64,000 nucleotides of DNA from Paramarasmius palmivorus (GCA_037176845.1 JAYKXP010000039.1:62001-126000); one strand, 5' to 3'; positions 22,720 through 34,673 are shown, counted from the first letter of the stretch. Notes: generated by a model from the sequence alone, not told the origin. Numbers and translations are program-made.

Positions 22720-23576
22720 AGCATTCAGGCGCTCGTGGATTGACCTTTTCTCTTTGTTCAGAATATGCTCACAAGGTACAGTCGTTTCTCAGATCTCAGC
22801 TGAGGCCCAACATTGATTCTTAGATTCTGAATTCAAAGGAATCACATACTTGCAGATGGAAATTCGCGAGTTCGACGACCGTTGTTCTTCAAAGTCTCAA
22901 ACCTGACAGCCCACTGCCAGCTAGTCCGAAGCTTGACATCAGCCATACTTACCTCCCCGTAAATCCCAAAACAAATGAGGAGACGATATGATCTTCGGGA
23001 GCCCAAATGATGGATCTGTCACCTTGAAACCTAGGGATCGCCTCAAGAAGTACCGGATGATCTGCTCGCATGTTTTCATCACGATCCGAGTTATGGCCAC
23101 AATTGACCGGTATAGACCTCTTCCATAGAGCCGTATAATGCTGTATGATAGATCATGGAGGGATGCCTTTGGCCAGCTTCGTTAGTGATATAGGGTGCGT
23201 TGAAATGTGCTCAGATGTCATCCCACTGACCTAGCATCACGTTCCGGTCAGATCTTGGAGCTACATCTAGTTTGAGGGATTTTCCAAGATGCATCGCACT
23301 ATTCGAGGGTCAAGATGGAGGGTACTGGCGAAATATTACCCGGCTGGTCGCGTTTTTGGGGTTAGAGTTGAGTTAATGTACGTAGAAGAAGGGGGATCAC
23401 AGAACAGTATAAAGGAGAGAACGTGGAAGGCTCGATCTGCAAGCAAGTCTTCAACTCTTCGTTCCTTCTCCTCAGTCTCTATCTAATCCAACACCGCGCT
23501 GAGCGCACTCTCTGGTCTACGCCTCATAACCAGCTACCAGCATATCGCTATCGACATCTTGTACTTGACGACAAAA
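22720..23576. other. Intergenic promoter region
   Basis: Shared upstream region of GatA (minus) and the secreted protein gene (plus). A TATA-like element lies at 23408; otherwise no feature is seen. Confidence 0.45.
23408..23413 (+). promoter_or_regulatory. TATA-like element before the 23.6 kb secreted-protein gene
   Basis: TATAAA about 170 bp upstream of the Met at 23577. It would imply a 5' leader of roughly 130 nt. Confidence 0.35.
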
Positions 23577-24676
23577 ATGAAGTTCGGCGCCATCTTCGCT
23601 CTCTCCATCTTGGCTTCTGTTTCTGCCATCCCGATTCGCGGTCGTATTCGACCTCAAAAACCTCAGCAAACTTCCAAAACCAGTTCTTCAGGTTCGTCGA
23701 GCGTCTGTACGCTGCTGCCCCCGTCTGAGACATGTTTCTAGGAACATTCGACAAGGCTGCAACAGGCATCGATGTTGTGGGGACTATCATTGAAGCAGGG
23801 AGTGCTGCATCCCAGGCTGGCAATGCTGCTCCTCCTCCGCCGCCGCCGCCGCCATCCGCACCTGTGAATGAGACCTTAGAGGTAAACGAACCTACTGGGA
23901 ACGATAGCTGAGTGAACACTAATACGTTTTCTTAAAGGCACGACAGGGTCCATTAGCAGTCGTGGAGGTGGTTGCCCAAGTCGCACAATTCGGCATCGAT
24001 TTCTTGACAGGGTTAGCAGCAGACGATGACGAGGTTCGTGTCTAGAGGCTGATTTCGCTATGGAAGTGTCAGCTCTTTGACTGACCTGCACTGCACGTAG
24101 AACCGGGGAAGATTTACACAAGAGACTGTTGCTCGATCCCTAGCTGAGCACCCAGACTAGTACGTAAATATCTCTGGCCCCAGTTCAAAACTGACAGACT
24201 TTTGTGAACCAGTAATGTTGTAATTGTTCATCCAAAGCATACTGCGAACTGGGAAGGTGAACAAGGCGTTGATTGGGCACATCGAGTGAGTTCTGGGTCT
24301 TCTATTGCTCGCCTAATCGCTAATACTCGGATATGTAGCACCAAGAGTTTGACGTCAAGGTATGTTGAAGTTGAAGTTGACCGTCCTTTATACCGCAATT
24401 GACAGCAATTTTCATTTGACTAGCTTGGGGGCACTATTGGGTAAGTTTCGATACCTATAAACACTTGACCTCTGTCTAATGTTGAGCATTCTCAAGATAT
24501 GAAATCTATGTAGCGAAAGCTGGCGAGTTCGTGCTCGAGGGCGATGGCGGCTTTATAAACGTAAGCTCCAGGTTTTTTCAACCTCCGTGCCTCACAATGA
24601 CCTTTTTGTATCGTAGTGGGCCTTCGGAGGAAACTTTGTCCGGGACGACAAACATCTCACCTTCTCTGCGCCCTAG
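23577..24676 (+). CDS. Small secreted protein with EGDGG-x-INWAF C-terminal domain
   Basis: An intron-rich gene for a secreted protein of unknown function. It starts MKFGAIFALSILASVSAIPI, a clean signal peptide, followed by a Ser/Gln-rich stretch. After an intron at about 23694 the frame continues with TFDKAATGIDVVGTIIEAG, a poly-Pro run (about 23833-23860) and VNETLE. Next come ARQGPLAVVEVVAQVAQFG, NRGRFTQETVARSLAEHPD, YNVVIVHPKHTANWEGEQ and LGGTIGYEIYVAKAGEF, and last LEGDGGFINWAFGGNFVRD to a TAG at 24674-24676. At least seven introns are needed; all can be drawn GT/AG and in phase, including one that removes a TAG before LGGTIG. The GYEIYV...EGDGG-INWAF-GNF pattern recurs in secreted fungal proteins, but I cannot name the fold. 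Confidence 0.65.
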
Positions 24677-26599
24677 TTATTCGGCGGGGTCCTCTATAGT
24701 AGTGTAGCGTAGCACCCAATCATTTCGGTAACGTCCAGAGCAAGCGTATCATTTAGTTTATTCAATGCCAACATCTTTTTTTCTGCGATTAAGAATGACT
24801 CCAAAATGAGTCGCGCTGAGTGCAAGCGCCCACCAATCGCGACTATGTAGCACACTTTCCCCGACACATCCACCACACTTGACATTTACCGACTGGAAGA
24901 TCGAACTTCCTCGCTCGAATGGGCCCTGTGCGGAATAATAGGTATAACAATTATAGAGACCCGAAGAGACATGGTCAAAGGAGGAAGTGGGTGCATGGTT
25001 GTGATCATCGTTCAATGGAACAGTTAAGAAAGTGTGCGTGCAGCGATTCATTTTGCAAAAGTTGTGCCCCATTTTGAAACCTTCTAGCTATACCAAGTAC
25101 TCGAAGATACCCCCTACTGAAATCCCACTGTCGACAGAAGGGCATGCTGCCATCCCTTCCTCCAGCCAGTTTCAACCAAGCAGCCTTCGAGGCTTCCACA
25201 ACGCCAACTCTGCTTCCCCAGTCTAAATCCGAATCTCATCCCGTTACTCTCATCCCATCGGTCAACTACCGACTGCGGCCATTCCAATAGCATTTGAGAA
25301 TCCAGCCTTGAATTGCATAGTACTCACGCGTATCGAGGTCAAACCTCATCAGGTCCCCGTGTCCCTGTTTTTTTGGATCTACAGGAGAAAAAGATCCACG
25401 GGCTATAGGTCATTGGGCTGGGAGTTGATGCAGATGAAGGTGCACAGACACTACGATCATTTGGAATTCCGCATTTTCATCGACCATCACCATCTACCAC
25501 ATGAACCTACGCTCAAGGAAGCATTACATTGAACTCGCCTATCCCAGTGTTCGAACACTGTCACTAGCACATTTCCGATACGAATTACTTGACAACAGGC
25601 TTAGAGTGCTAGTTCGAGCGCTGCAGCTCTAGGTATGTCAGCCCGTGTATCGTTCATTGAATGCGACTTTTACAGGCCAATCTTTGAGATACCCACCGCA
25701 TCCCACTCCTATGCTGCTACTGCGAGGAGCATTCCCCAATGTTCTCGATGTTGGGGGCGTTCGGGTCGCCATTGGACAAGATTCACATCTTCGGGATATG
25801 TTTTCCTGAAGCAGCAGCAGCATCGGATCATCGCATGTTGAAGGTTTGGGTGATCTAGCACCCTAAAGCGCGCCCGGAAGTCTCTACACTATCCTATGTC
25901 CTCCGTCGAACCTGTCATCTTCACTACCATACCCTGTTTGGGGGGCTCCTGGATACGATATAGTACTCGTAGTTGGCTCTATTGAAGATGGAAACTCAGG
26001 GTCTACGAGGGATGATTAGGGTGAAGGAAACGTCGCCGTGATGGCGGTCTGTAACATATAATCAATGACAATTATGTTGAACCTTGCAATGCCTCGTTGT
26101 GTGATCTTTCTAAACCTTGGCTTTGGCGCACTCGGTCTCCCGGGATTCAAGAGTTTATTATTTACACTTGGGAAAGCTAGCTTCGAGATATCTAAGGACC
26201 CAATGACGCTTCAGATTTCGGGAGTAAACAATGTTCCGTAGAAGGTGAATCGGCGTCAAGTGTTTAGAGGACGTACTGTAGATGGCTTCGTTGCTATTTT
26301 CAGGTCCCCGAACGAGCGATGATGTAGTACCAACAGCAAAGTTCGGTGGTAACAATGCCTAGAGATTCATGCAATCCGAATTCATGCGGGGAAAATGGCT
26401 ATCCGCACATGGGAGGCGGGCTGGAGGAGTTGAGGGACCGGTAAGAGGTAGGCGTAGTGGTGATTTTGAAGGCTAGCATCGTTGAGATGGGACAGCAGGG
26501 GATGTTGAACATGGTCTATGGGGTTGATGGCTACGGGTACAGAGGTCTTGAGAACGAACTGGAGGACAGAAGAGTGGTCTAGAGTCGAGCTGTAAGTTG
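24677..26599. other. Gene-poor stretch
   Basis: Nearly 2 kb with no supportable gene. A 104-codon minus frame (24758-25072) ends in a basic stretch but has no acceptable start or family, and the plus frames at 25300-25850 are short and unlike proteins. Confidence 0.4.
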
Positions 26600-26609
26600 G
26601 GAACTATAG

Positions 26610-26800
26610 GATACCTGGGATCACATCTCTTCCGAGTCTCCAGCACCCTAGCTACCGAAGCCGATGCGTGGAACTAGCTATCGTGGCCTCATGGGTTGGG
26701 GATGCAACTGTGAGTGATTAGCCCTTGTCCGCGTCCTATTCTACATTCCTATCTCTCAAACACAGAACGTCACTCCCCAAGCAGGCACGGTGCACCTCGA
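26610..26800 (+). repeat. Degenerate dispersed repeat, copy 2
   Basis: Colinear with about 4700-4880 through the same spaced blocks, ending in cactcccc-aagc-ggcacggt. Beyond it the two loci diverge: copy 1 runs into the FAD-oxidoreductase relic, this one into non-coding sequence. Confidence 0.35.
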
Positions 26801-26810
26801 GAACTTTACA

Positions 26811-28061
26811 ATACGAAGATTCGAGTCAAGTGGTGCAAGAGACGCGTCGAAGATGCCTGCCGCGGTGACGATTTGCTCAACCACGACCTCAAATTCACAA
26901 CGATACTCAAAAGTCAAGACTAGAACGCAACAAAGTAATTCAAAACTTTCTCTTCTACATGTTACTCGCGAAAGTAACGCAGTCTCCCAACTTCACTGAC
27001 ATTTTTTCCTCCAGCCGTTCAACCAAACTGCTTCAAGTTCCTTCGTATCTTTCGAGACCAGGCCTCCGCAAACTCTACGCAGAACGCACCATCCTCCCAT
27101 CCTCCGCCATTCCAGAGTTGAACTATGTCCCACTGCTCTCGTCCCATTGGTCGATTAACAGCGTCACAATCCCTCCGAACTCTTACCTACAGGATTGACT
27201 TGAAACACTCACACATATCCAAGTCGAAGTTCATTGGGCTCACGTATCCAGAGGTTCCACATTGCAAATGATCCAAACGTGGCGAAGAACACCTTTGGCT
27301 CTTTTACGCACCACAAGCCCGACACCTCCGCCGTTCAACGTTCAACACCAGTGCAACGACCAACCCACCGCGGTTTTTTGGTCTTGAAGTTGCTCCTCCT
27401 CTTGACCCGACCATCTCTCATACCACCATCAAGTACGTTCTCTCACAAGCCTGCCACATCCCCGTCTACCACCCCAGCATTAGAGCCGATATGCCGCGTA
27501 TTGAACAACATGAGCGATGCGGAACAGGTGTCGGCAGGTCCAAAGGAATACTAGGTTGTTGGCTGACCTGGGTAATGGAGCTCTAGGTAATCCAAAACGT
27601 GCATATTGATGGCTTGATACTGAACACAAAACTCAACAGACACATTCCCTGAAACACCCACCACTGAACTCGCGGATGTCGCGTTGTGGTGTATGCAAGT
27701 ATACCTGCATGTTCTCGCATCCTGCAACTTGGGCGTCTCCATCTGGTGCCAAAGTAGGTGTATTGGGTGTCGTTGTTGGAGAAGGCACGTGTCTTCGGGT
27801 TGTCTTTTCGTTCTGGCTACAGATTACCACTATGCGGGTGTTCCATCAGCGCATAAGCTCCAACCCATACGCCACCTCTACTGCTCGTCGAATTTCTATT
27901 GAGCTCACATTTCACCTATAGCCTCACGAATCTGGTGGATCCACCGACAAGCGTGTATCCAGGGTGTACAAACCAGCTCGCTTCAATCTTCCGGATTATG
28001 CAAGTCGTTTCACATCCCAACTCGAACGTTACACTAATTATCGAGTCTTTTCTTCGTTATA
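26811..28061. other. Gene-poor stretch with possible coding relics
   Basis: Frames such as LEVAPPLDPTISHTTIKYV and YHPSIRADMPRIEQHERCG (about 27384-27525, plus) look protein-like but are broken by stops, with no start or identifiable family. No intact gene is seen. Confidence 0.35.
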
Positions 28062-28447
28062 GACTCGAATCAGGGATAATCTACCCAACGACTATCATCA
28101 TACATCAATACCATGGATAGTAGCGAAGCGATATTTGATCCTTACCCGCTTTTTGTGTTGGCTGCTGTAAGTCAACTCACCATTCACAAGTCGAATCTGA
28201 CTAAACTGGATTGGAACAGGGAATCGCGCCCACGTTGATCATGGTCCGCGCAAAGCTAGGAACAAACACTGAGAGCTTGCGGGATGTCGTGTCGGACATA
28301 CGTTTCACAGGTCCGTCGAGGGAGATATCGGTTGTTAGATCCAGAGCACAGGTTTATTCGATCGGGGCCGTGACTCCGGAGAGAGATGAGAAGGCCTGGG
28401 CTGGAGATGTATTTGCATTGTCGCATACTAGTCTCATTCAACTCTGA
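28062..28447 (+). pseudogene. C-terminal fragment of a 7-TM membrane protein
   Basis: A relic related to the gene at 7041-8491. It starts abruptly at RLESGIIYPTTIIIHQYH, matching the IESGVVYS segment of the intact copy. It shifts frame by one base around 28117 into DPYPLFVLAA, crosses a good intron (about 28168-28219) and reaches GIAPTLIMVRAKLGTNTESL, the family's last TM helix. A cytoplasmic tail ends at a stop at 28445-28447. The five preceding helices are not found upstream. The truncation makes a functional transporter or receptor impossible. Confidence 0.6.
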
Positions 28448-28538
28448 ATGCCAGTGTCGGGCGATCAAGCTATGTCCTATTTGAGTTTCGAGATTCATAC
28501 ACCCGCTAATTCGTTATTCGGATGGTCGGTTATGCACA

Positions 28539-28545
28539 TATAAAA
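28539..28545 (+). promoter_or_regulatory. TATA box of the 28.6 kb secreted-protein gene
   Basis: TATAAAA 29 bp before the Met at 28574, implying a very short 5' leader, as often seen for highly expressed small secreted proteins. Confidence 0.5.
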
Positions 28546-28573
28546 GCCCTCTGCACGTCAACACGCAACTACC

Positions 28574-29046
28574 ATGAAACTCTACCTCTTACTTGCCTTT
28601 CTTCCACCACTAGCCGTTGCCAGCACCATCCCCAGAGCGAACGGTCCGCCCAACTGTGGTTCAGCAGGTGGTGTGTATTGCTGTAACGACGTGTACGTGT
28701 ACTACCAGGATACGCTCATGCCCACACTCATATTCACATCAGCCTCATCGACGGCGGGGGCACCTCCCCTTCCGAAACTTGTCATGTTACCGATGGCTTT
28801 GGATTCCAAGGTCGACGCCGGGTCACGGTCAAATCATCCACCGGGAATACCTATTATGTGGACATTCAAGAGACGTGCGTGCGAGACCTCTTTCCTGCCC
28901 GCTAAGGTTGAACATATCTCAGATGCGGAAGCTGCGCCGATTGGAACGTCGTCAGTATAACTTACCCTAACGGACAACTGATCAGCAAGAATTACGCTTC
29001 GGGGACTTTTGTTGGGTGTAGGGGGCCAAATGACAGGAAGAAATAG
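28574..29046 (+). CDS. Small secreted Cys-containing protein
   Basis: Signal peptide MKLYLLLAFLPPLAVAS followed by PPNCGSAGG. A 36-bp GT/AG intron (about 28672-28707, short but phase-correct) joins to GYAHAHTHIHISLIDGG, then SPSETCHVTDGFGFQGRRR, STGNTYYVDIQETCGSCAD (across an intron at about 28874-28921) and WNVVSITYPNGQLISKNY, ending TFVGCRGPNDRKK at 29046. At least five Cys suggest disulphides in an apoplastic protein of about 110 residues. Without the 36-bp intron the longest frame is a 128-codon ORF ending at 28960 that loses the Cys pattern. Family unknown to me; effector-like in size and composition. Confidence 0.55.
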
Positions 29047-29358
29047 GAGTTGCGGGGAAGTACTATACATTGTATTTGATCAGTGCGATACCCGTTGAGC
29101 TTGAACCAATAACCAAAGGGGTGTGTAGTGTATCGCTAGATAAAGTATGGTATAATAACGTCGAATATAAGTAAACATAATTCAATCAGGTGTAGGGTAA
29201 GAACACAACTAGAACGAGGACTAGCATATGAACAAAGAATGGCATGACCTCTAGGCGATACAAGAAAAGACGCGTATACAAATCAACAATAAACATAGAC
29301 AATAAATCAACACATAAACGCGGGGGAGCCAATCAAGATAAGAATCAAGAAAACCAGC
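29047..29358. other. Intergenic
   Basis: AT-rich 3' flank between the convergent secreted-protein gene and the DUF262 gene; nothing seen. Confidence 0.5.
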
Positions 29359-32300
29359 CTAATACCGGCGCAAAGACGGTCGATATGAACTCGACCCAGA
29401 AAACCTTCTGGATCTATCATACCTGCCATCCTCGGGCTGCCAATGGTCTCGCTCACCATGATGGCGATACCTATCCACCTCAGGCTCCCAATGATCGTAG
29501 GAAGGCTTTGTAGGCAGACCAGCACTAAGTGGTGGCGTTGGTAACCGAGAAACCGGAAGCTCCTCATCTTTCGGCATCAGCGGCTTGGGAGAGGCACAAA
29601 CCTCTCCACTCTCCTCTGATTTGAGCAACCTTGGAGGAGACTCTAAAACACATGGCGCCATGAGCCTAGGATGACTCTTTACAAGCAAAGGGTCAATGCT
29701 GACCTTGCCGCTGGTAAGGGTGGTACCTATGGCCAGGTTGGGGTGCTAACCCCGACTGATGAGCAGATACCGTTCGCCCGCGGTCTGCTCGTGGTGCAGT
29801 CGGTGGCAGGGCCGGAGACCGCTGGTTCTGAGCGGTCTGAGGTGGCCTAGAGTTGGGCGGTAGCGACGAACTCGGAGGCTGGGTAGATGGAACCTCCGAC
29901 GTTGACGATAACGACACATCCTGGAAACTCTTGTAAATTTCATTTGACAACGCAAGCCACTGTGGTTGAGCACTCACAGTTGACCTAGCCGTGTCTGGTT
30001 GCGCTACCGTCGACCCTGCTCCTGATGTGGTGCCCGTAGATTTACTTCTGAGCCTAGGATCAGTGGTAGGTGTGGGTGTGGGTGTGGGTGTGGTCGTGAA
30101 CGTGGATGTAGACATGGAAGCGCCTCGTGCGGCTCGCAGATTCGCCAGTCGAGAAGAAGACGAAGACAGTGATCGTTCATTGCCAGTGGGTCGTCCTCGC
30201 CCCAACAACGATGTTGATGTTGACATTGAAGGTGGGACTGGTGTAAGTGGCGACATCGAGCCACTAGGGGACGGTCTGGCAACGTCCCTGGGGCCAGAGA
30301 GTGATGCGCCACTCATAATATCCTGCTGAATCGTTCGTATCGGTGGATTCTCCGGGAATGTGGCCGACGCCGGAGTTTGGGATAGTTGTGACTGTGGAGT
30401 CGCCAGGCGGGACATCGACTCTGACTGCTGCGATCGGACACAGGAATTGCAGGAAAAGACCGAATGGAGGAGTGTCGACGTGAGATATCAGTCTGCTCTG
30501 GAAGGCAGTCACCGGGAATGGACAAACTCACCATCATGCTCGATGAGCTTGAAGGTCCAGGTTTGGCGCTGCGTGATGCTACTTGTTTGGAAGCGGAACC
30601 CGAAGCAATCTTGGTGTCGATGGGAGCTATGACCGGCTTCTTAGCAGATGCCTTTGGAGGGGCAGTGGCGGATGAAGGAGCTGGTGCGACGGAGAGAGGG
30701 GTCTGCGATTTGGAGGAGGTTGACGAACTGATTGTCTTTGGAATGCGTCCGAAATTATCCAAGCGCCTTTTGGGCGCCTGGACCAAGGTCTCCTTTGAGC
30801 TGCCCTTGGTCGCGACCTTTTCCTTAGGCTTGGCTTCCTGCTTCGTAGCAGAAGTAGAAGCCGAAGTGTCCAGCTTTCGTTTGGCTTTGGCAGGTTTTGG
30901 TACGTCGTCTTCATCAACGCCACCATCGCACCCCGTAGACTTGCGTTTTCGCCGCTTGATCAGGGGAACATCACTATCTTCCCCTTGCGTATCATCCTCC
31001 ATAACTACATCTCCCCCCTTGTCCACCTTGGCCTTCGTCCCCTTCTTGGCCTCTTTCTTTACTTCCTTCTTAATCTCCTTCTTTACCTCCTGATGCGTCG
31101 CCTGCTCTTTCGACGCCACCTTCTTCTCCCAGTATTCCTGCGCCGATGTTTGTGGTGCAGTACCCGAGAGGCGAAAGACATCATCCTCCAGGCCCTTCCG
31201 CACATACCGCACCAAGTGTTTGTACGTTGTCGAGTTGAACCTTGCCCCTCCATGATCCTGAGCACTCTTCCTGATGCACCCAACTGCGACACTCAACCTC
31301 TCCATCGAAAACACACCAGCGAAGATCGTGATCATGTACACCGTGATCATGAATTCCATCGCACTGAACTTGCTGTATTTTGCCATCGAGAATGGTTCGC
31401 CGAGTTTGGGATCTTGTACGAGCGCGGTGAGCATTGCAATGACCTCATGTGCCCTCCGACGGAATTGTTCCTTCATCTGGGCCTTCGGGTTGAGCCATTT
31501 GTCCATTTGGGCGACAGTGGGCTGGGCGGGCATCTTGTTGGATTCAAGAGAGAATTCAATGAGGTAGAGTGCTTGGGCTGTGATTTGGAAGTCACGACCA
31601 CGTCCTTTTCCCCAGTTGACGTTAGTAGTGAAGGCAGAGTTGACGAGGTGTTTCATCTTGCGAATGAGAGCGGCATGGGGTCCATTTTTGGCTTGAAGAC
31701 GTTCTGCACACGTGTGAGTGGTACCATTCTGGATCCGCTGGAAGATGCAGAATGATATCAGTTACGAACTTGGAATAGCAGAAGGTTTAGGTACTTACCG
31801 AAAAGAGGTCTCGCTCATTATCGTCTGTCATGTGCTTGTAATCCAAACACGTAATAGCAGCAGACAAGAAACGTTGGCGTAAATTCTCGGGTAGCTCCCT
31901 GCGGCCTTTGACGTCTGAGCTTGTCCACCAGTATTGACGGGAAGTTTTACTGTTTATCTAATGGTGAGCTGGGCGCAAAGCTGAAGAGGTTGAGGTTTGA
32001 CATACGGGCTTTTGTCTGTAAAGATATAATGAATTTGAGTGCATCTGGACGTTGCAAATGAAACTTACAAGGGAGCTACATAACGAGGTAGAGGGGTTAC
32101 GGTTAGATGGACATCATTTTTCGTGTAGAATATGCTCACTTCGCCGCTCATAAACCTAAGGATAGGAACATTGTAGGTTGGCGAGGTGCAGAGAAAAAGA
32201 ATGGGTGGAACCCTACCTTCGTATGGAAGTCAACCTTTGTTTCCCATCGATACATGTCCTTACTTCCAAGCCCGAGGAGGTCGTGTTGACGCCTAAAATA

Positions 32301-32889
32301 GTTTAGAAACCAGGTGCAGATTCGAACCCCCGCTACCCACCAAAGATGATCTGAGATATCGTGTGGTGGTTGAGAATCGAGTCTATTAAGCTAGACTGCT
32401 TCAAATCGTTCCAAACAACATCTGATATAGATGTCAAAAAGCAGAGTGAACAACACAACATCAACAACTAGATGAAGATCGCACCTCGCTGATATTCAGG
32501 ATCTAAATCAATCCTCCCACTTGCCATTTCGTCTGGTAACAGACAGAAAATTTAATTGAGAGGTGAGAAAAAAAAAAGTCGGAAACTGTTCACGCACTAT
32601 ATAGCCACATGCAAGGCATAGGTCTGTTTATTGGAGTGTCCAAATCGGGACCACCTTCTTCTTCCTCTGGAGTGGGCTCCTTCTTCGGTTTCCTTGTTGA
32701 AGATCTGATTGGTCGAGAAATAGGTTTCGAGGTGGATGTTGATGATGGCAGCGGTGTGCTGTGTTTTTTAACTGTAACTTGACCTTGTTCCTCTTCTTGC
32801 AATTCGTCTTCTGATTCATCGTCGTCCTCAATATCGGTGAGGTCTGAATCGATATCTTCTGTTGTGGTGTAAGTTGAGGTTGGAGGCAT
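29359..32889 (-). CDS. DUF262 (ParB/GmrS-N-like) protein with long disordered basic tail
   Basis: A eukaryotic member of the DUF262 family; in prokaryotes this domain is the nucleotide-dependent part of GmrSD-type restriction and related defence proteins. Start MPPTSTYTTTEDIDSDL at 32889 (in-frame Met at 32964 possible). An acidic/basic N-terminus is followed by the domain: RIDLDPEYQR, then DVVWNDLKQSSLIDSILN, then RTCIDGKQRLTSI, ELPYKSP, QYWWTSSDVKGRRELPENL, TCAERLQAKNGPHAALIRK and NVNWGKGRGRDFQITAQAL. About nine introns join in phase. A long tail rich in Lys (KKEIKKEVKKEAKKGTK, RRKRKS), Ser, Thr and Pro follows, with a TPTPTPTPTT stretch, a 40-bp intron near 29720-29760 and the end SSSYRPSLRRY at 29359. 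Both hallmark motifs (DPEYQR and DGKQR) are intact. No HNH nuclease domain is present. Likely nuclear; function unknown. Confidence 0.75.
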
Positions 32890-34673
32890 TGTGGAAGGGA
32901 AGGGAATATTGCCAGGGTCGATCAAGGGGTGGTGGGGATAGTAATGAAACGAAATTTGCGACACGCGTATTTATGCGACCCAGGCAGGCCTCGTGATGCC
33001 ATGTTTCCGATCTGTGCCACTAGTGGCTTGTTTTTCGAGTCAAAGCTCTCCGCCTCGAGGGTGTCTTTCATGTCTTTCAGACATTTCTTTTATGGTAAAC
33101 AAGTACACAATTTTGGCTACTACCTCCGAAAGACGTGCGCGTGATACATGGTGGCGGTGATAACCATCTTCGCGGGGCCTGTGTCCCTCGAAGCTTAAGT
33201 GTGAAAAGATCTCTGATAATCTGGCAAAGAGCTTGAAAGAGGATAACTGAATCAATGCACAACCCCAAAGCTGCCTGAAGGATGTTCGATTCCAAAGTAC
33301 TCAATCCTTTGTATGAAAAAACGAGGTGAAGGCATGTCTTGAAGGAATATCTTGATGTCCTTTGTCTGCCTCATCAATACCATAGTCTGAACACGCTGCC
33401 AAGAATACCCTGAATCGTTCTGGGGTGACAGAAAAATTAACCCTTTGACCGAATGGCGCCGATAGCCTCAGACAAACTTCGGAGCCACACGCCACGATCT
33501 GTGAAAGACGATGGGATTGGATAGCCTGATCAGTTTCAAGTTTCTTTCAAGCAAAAGGAAAGAAAGAAACCAACCCTGACTCGCCGGAGGCTTCGATTTC
33601 GAACCATGGTGTCAAGGCTTATACCCTTTGGGTATAGTCGATATATGTTTCTTTCCAATTTCTTTCAACCAAAGGACAAGAAAGAAACTCGAGTCTTCGA
33701 ATTAGCCGACGCGTGTGGCCTCAAGTTCCTGTATCGCGAACTCCGCGAAGGTGGTGTCGAGTCAGGTCGAGTCAGACATCACGCGGTTCCAGGCGGTTCC
33801 GCTGGTGGACAATTTCCCATTTCCCACGCGGGTGAGCTCTGTACCCAAAGACTTTCTCCAAGCACTTTGGCACCGTAGAAATGGAGGAAAAGCTTCGAAC
33901 TCTGCACTTCACGATGGTAGGTCAGGAATCAGAAGGCATGCACCGCTATCCAGCTGCTAGTACTATCTCTTTGTCATACCATGGGATTTCTACCTCAGTA
34001 AGGCGTCCGTCTATTGGCCGTTTTCCTAGTCAAGTGTCAGTGATAACAGATCTTTCAGGTTGACTTTTGAACTCTAAGGTTGAAATCAATTCCGATGTGC
34101 TCTCCACGAAGCTCTCAGTCTCTCCAGGTCTCTCCAGCTTTTTGAAATCGACAAGAAACCCTTCCCGATCTTTCCTGAGTTGCGGAGGCACAATTTGAAA
34201 GAACACGGCCTAATAGCAAAGGGCCACGGGAGTAAAATAAGGTCACGGTATTAATCCGGACATCGGAGCTCGCACCTTCCTTTTTGAGACACCATAAGCG
34301 TTGAATGTTAGTGACCAGTTTTCATCCTTCGTAATAACCGTAAGACCAGTCACAATTCACAATTTCTTCTATAGAAGACAGAGTCGTTGACGAGACTAAT
34401 AATAGCGACGACAACCAAAGACACGGATCGTAAATGAACATCCGCCGTCGGCTGTTTGGTTATGAATGGGCTGCAAATCGTTGTGATCCGAAACCTCCGC
34501 TTCGCCCTGTTCCTAATCTATGCTCAGATATTCAAAGTCTCTGTTGAAACTATGGGCAGCAGGCCACCGGAAGCGGAATTGGTACTCGGGTTCATTTCAT
34601 TCTTGCATATTTAATGGATGGTCATCTAGGGTACCTCTCCATCCTCGTTCCTTACAGGCCAGGTATATTCAAG
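32890..34673. other. Intergenic with a 30-bp direct duplication
   Basis: About 1.8 kb with no supportable gene. It contains the duplicated Phe-Gln-like motif sequence listed at 33541 and 33659 and several short internal repeats (gtcgagtcaggtcgagtcag at about 33759). Confidence 0.45.
33541..33688 (+). repeat. Pair of 30-bp direct repeats 118 bp apart
   Basis: 33541-33570 (tttctttcaagcaaaagg...) and 33659-33688 (tttctttcaaccaaagg...) agree at 26 of 30 positions and end identically in agaaagaaac. It could be a local duplication or the ends of a tiny non-autonomous element. Confidence 0.5.

Noticed and set aside
24758..25072. 104-codon minus-strand frame
   Set aside because: No signal peptide, domain or convincing splice partners; composition is not clearly protein-like.
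30060..30100. GGTGTG tandem repeat as a CRISPR-like or telomeric repeat
   Set aside because: It is the coding sequence of a Thr-Pro run in the DUF262 tail; no spacers, no telomeric unit.
30464..31755. Plus-strand frames of 209 and 256 codons
   Set aside because: Shadows of the Lys/Ser-rich tail and of the DUF262 exons on the minus strand, which have splice and motif support.
32300..32345. Minus-strand gggttcgaatctgc resembling a tRNA B box
   Set aside because: It lies inside a DUF262 intron and lacks an A box and any cloverleaf.
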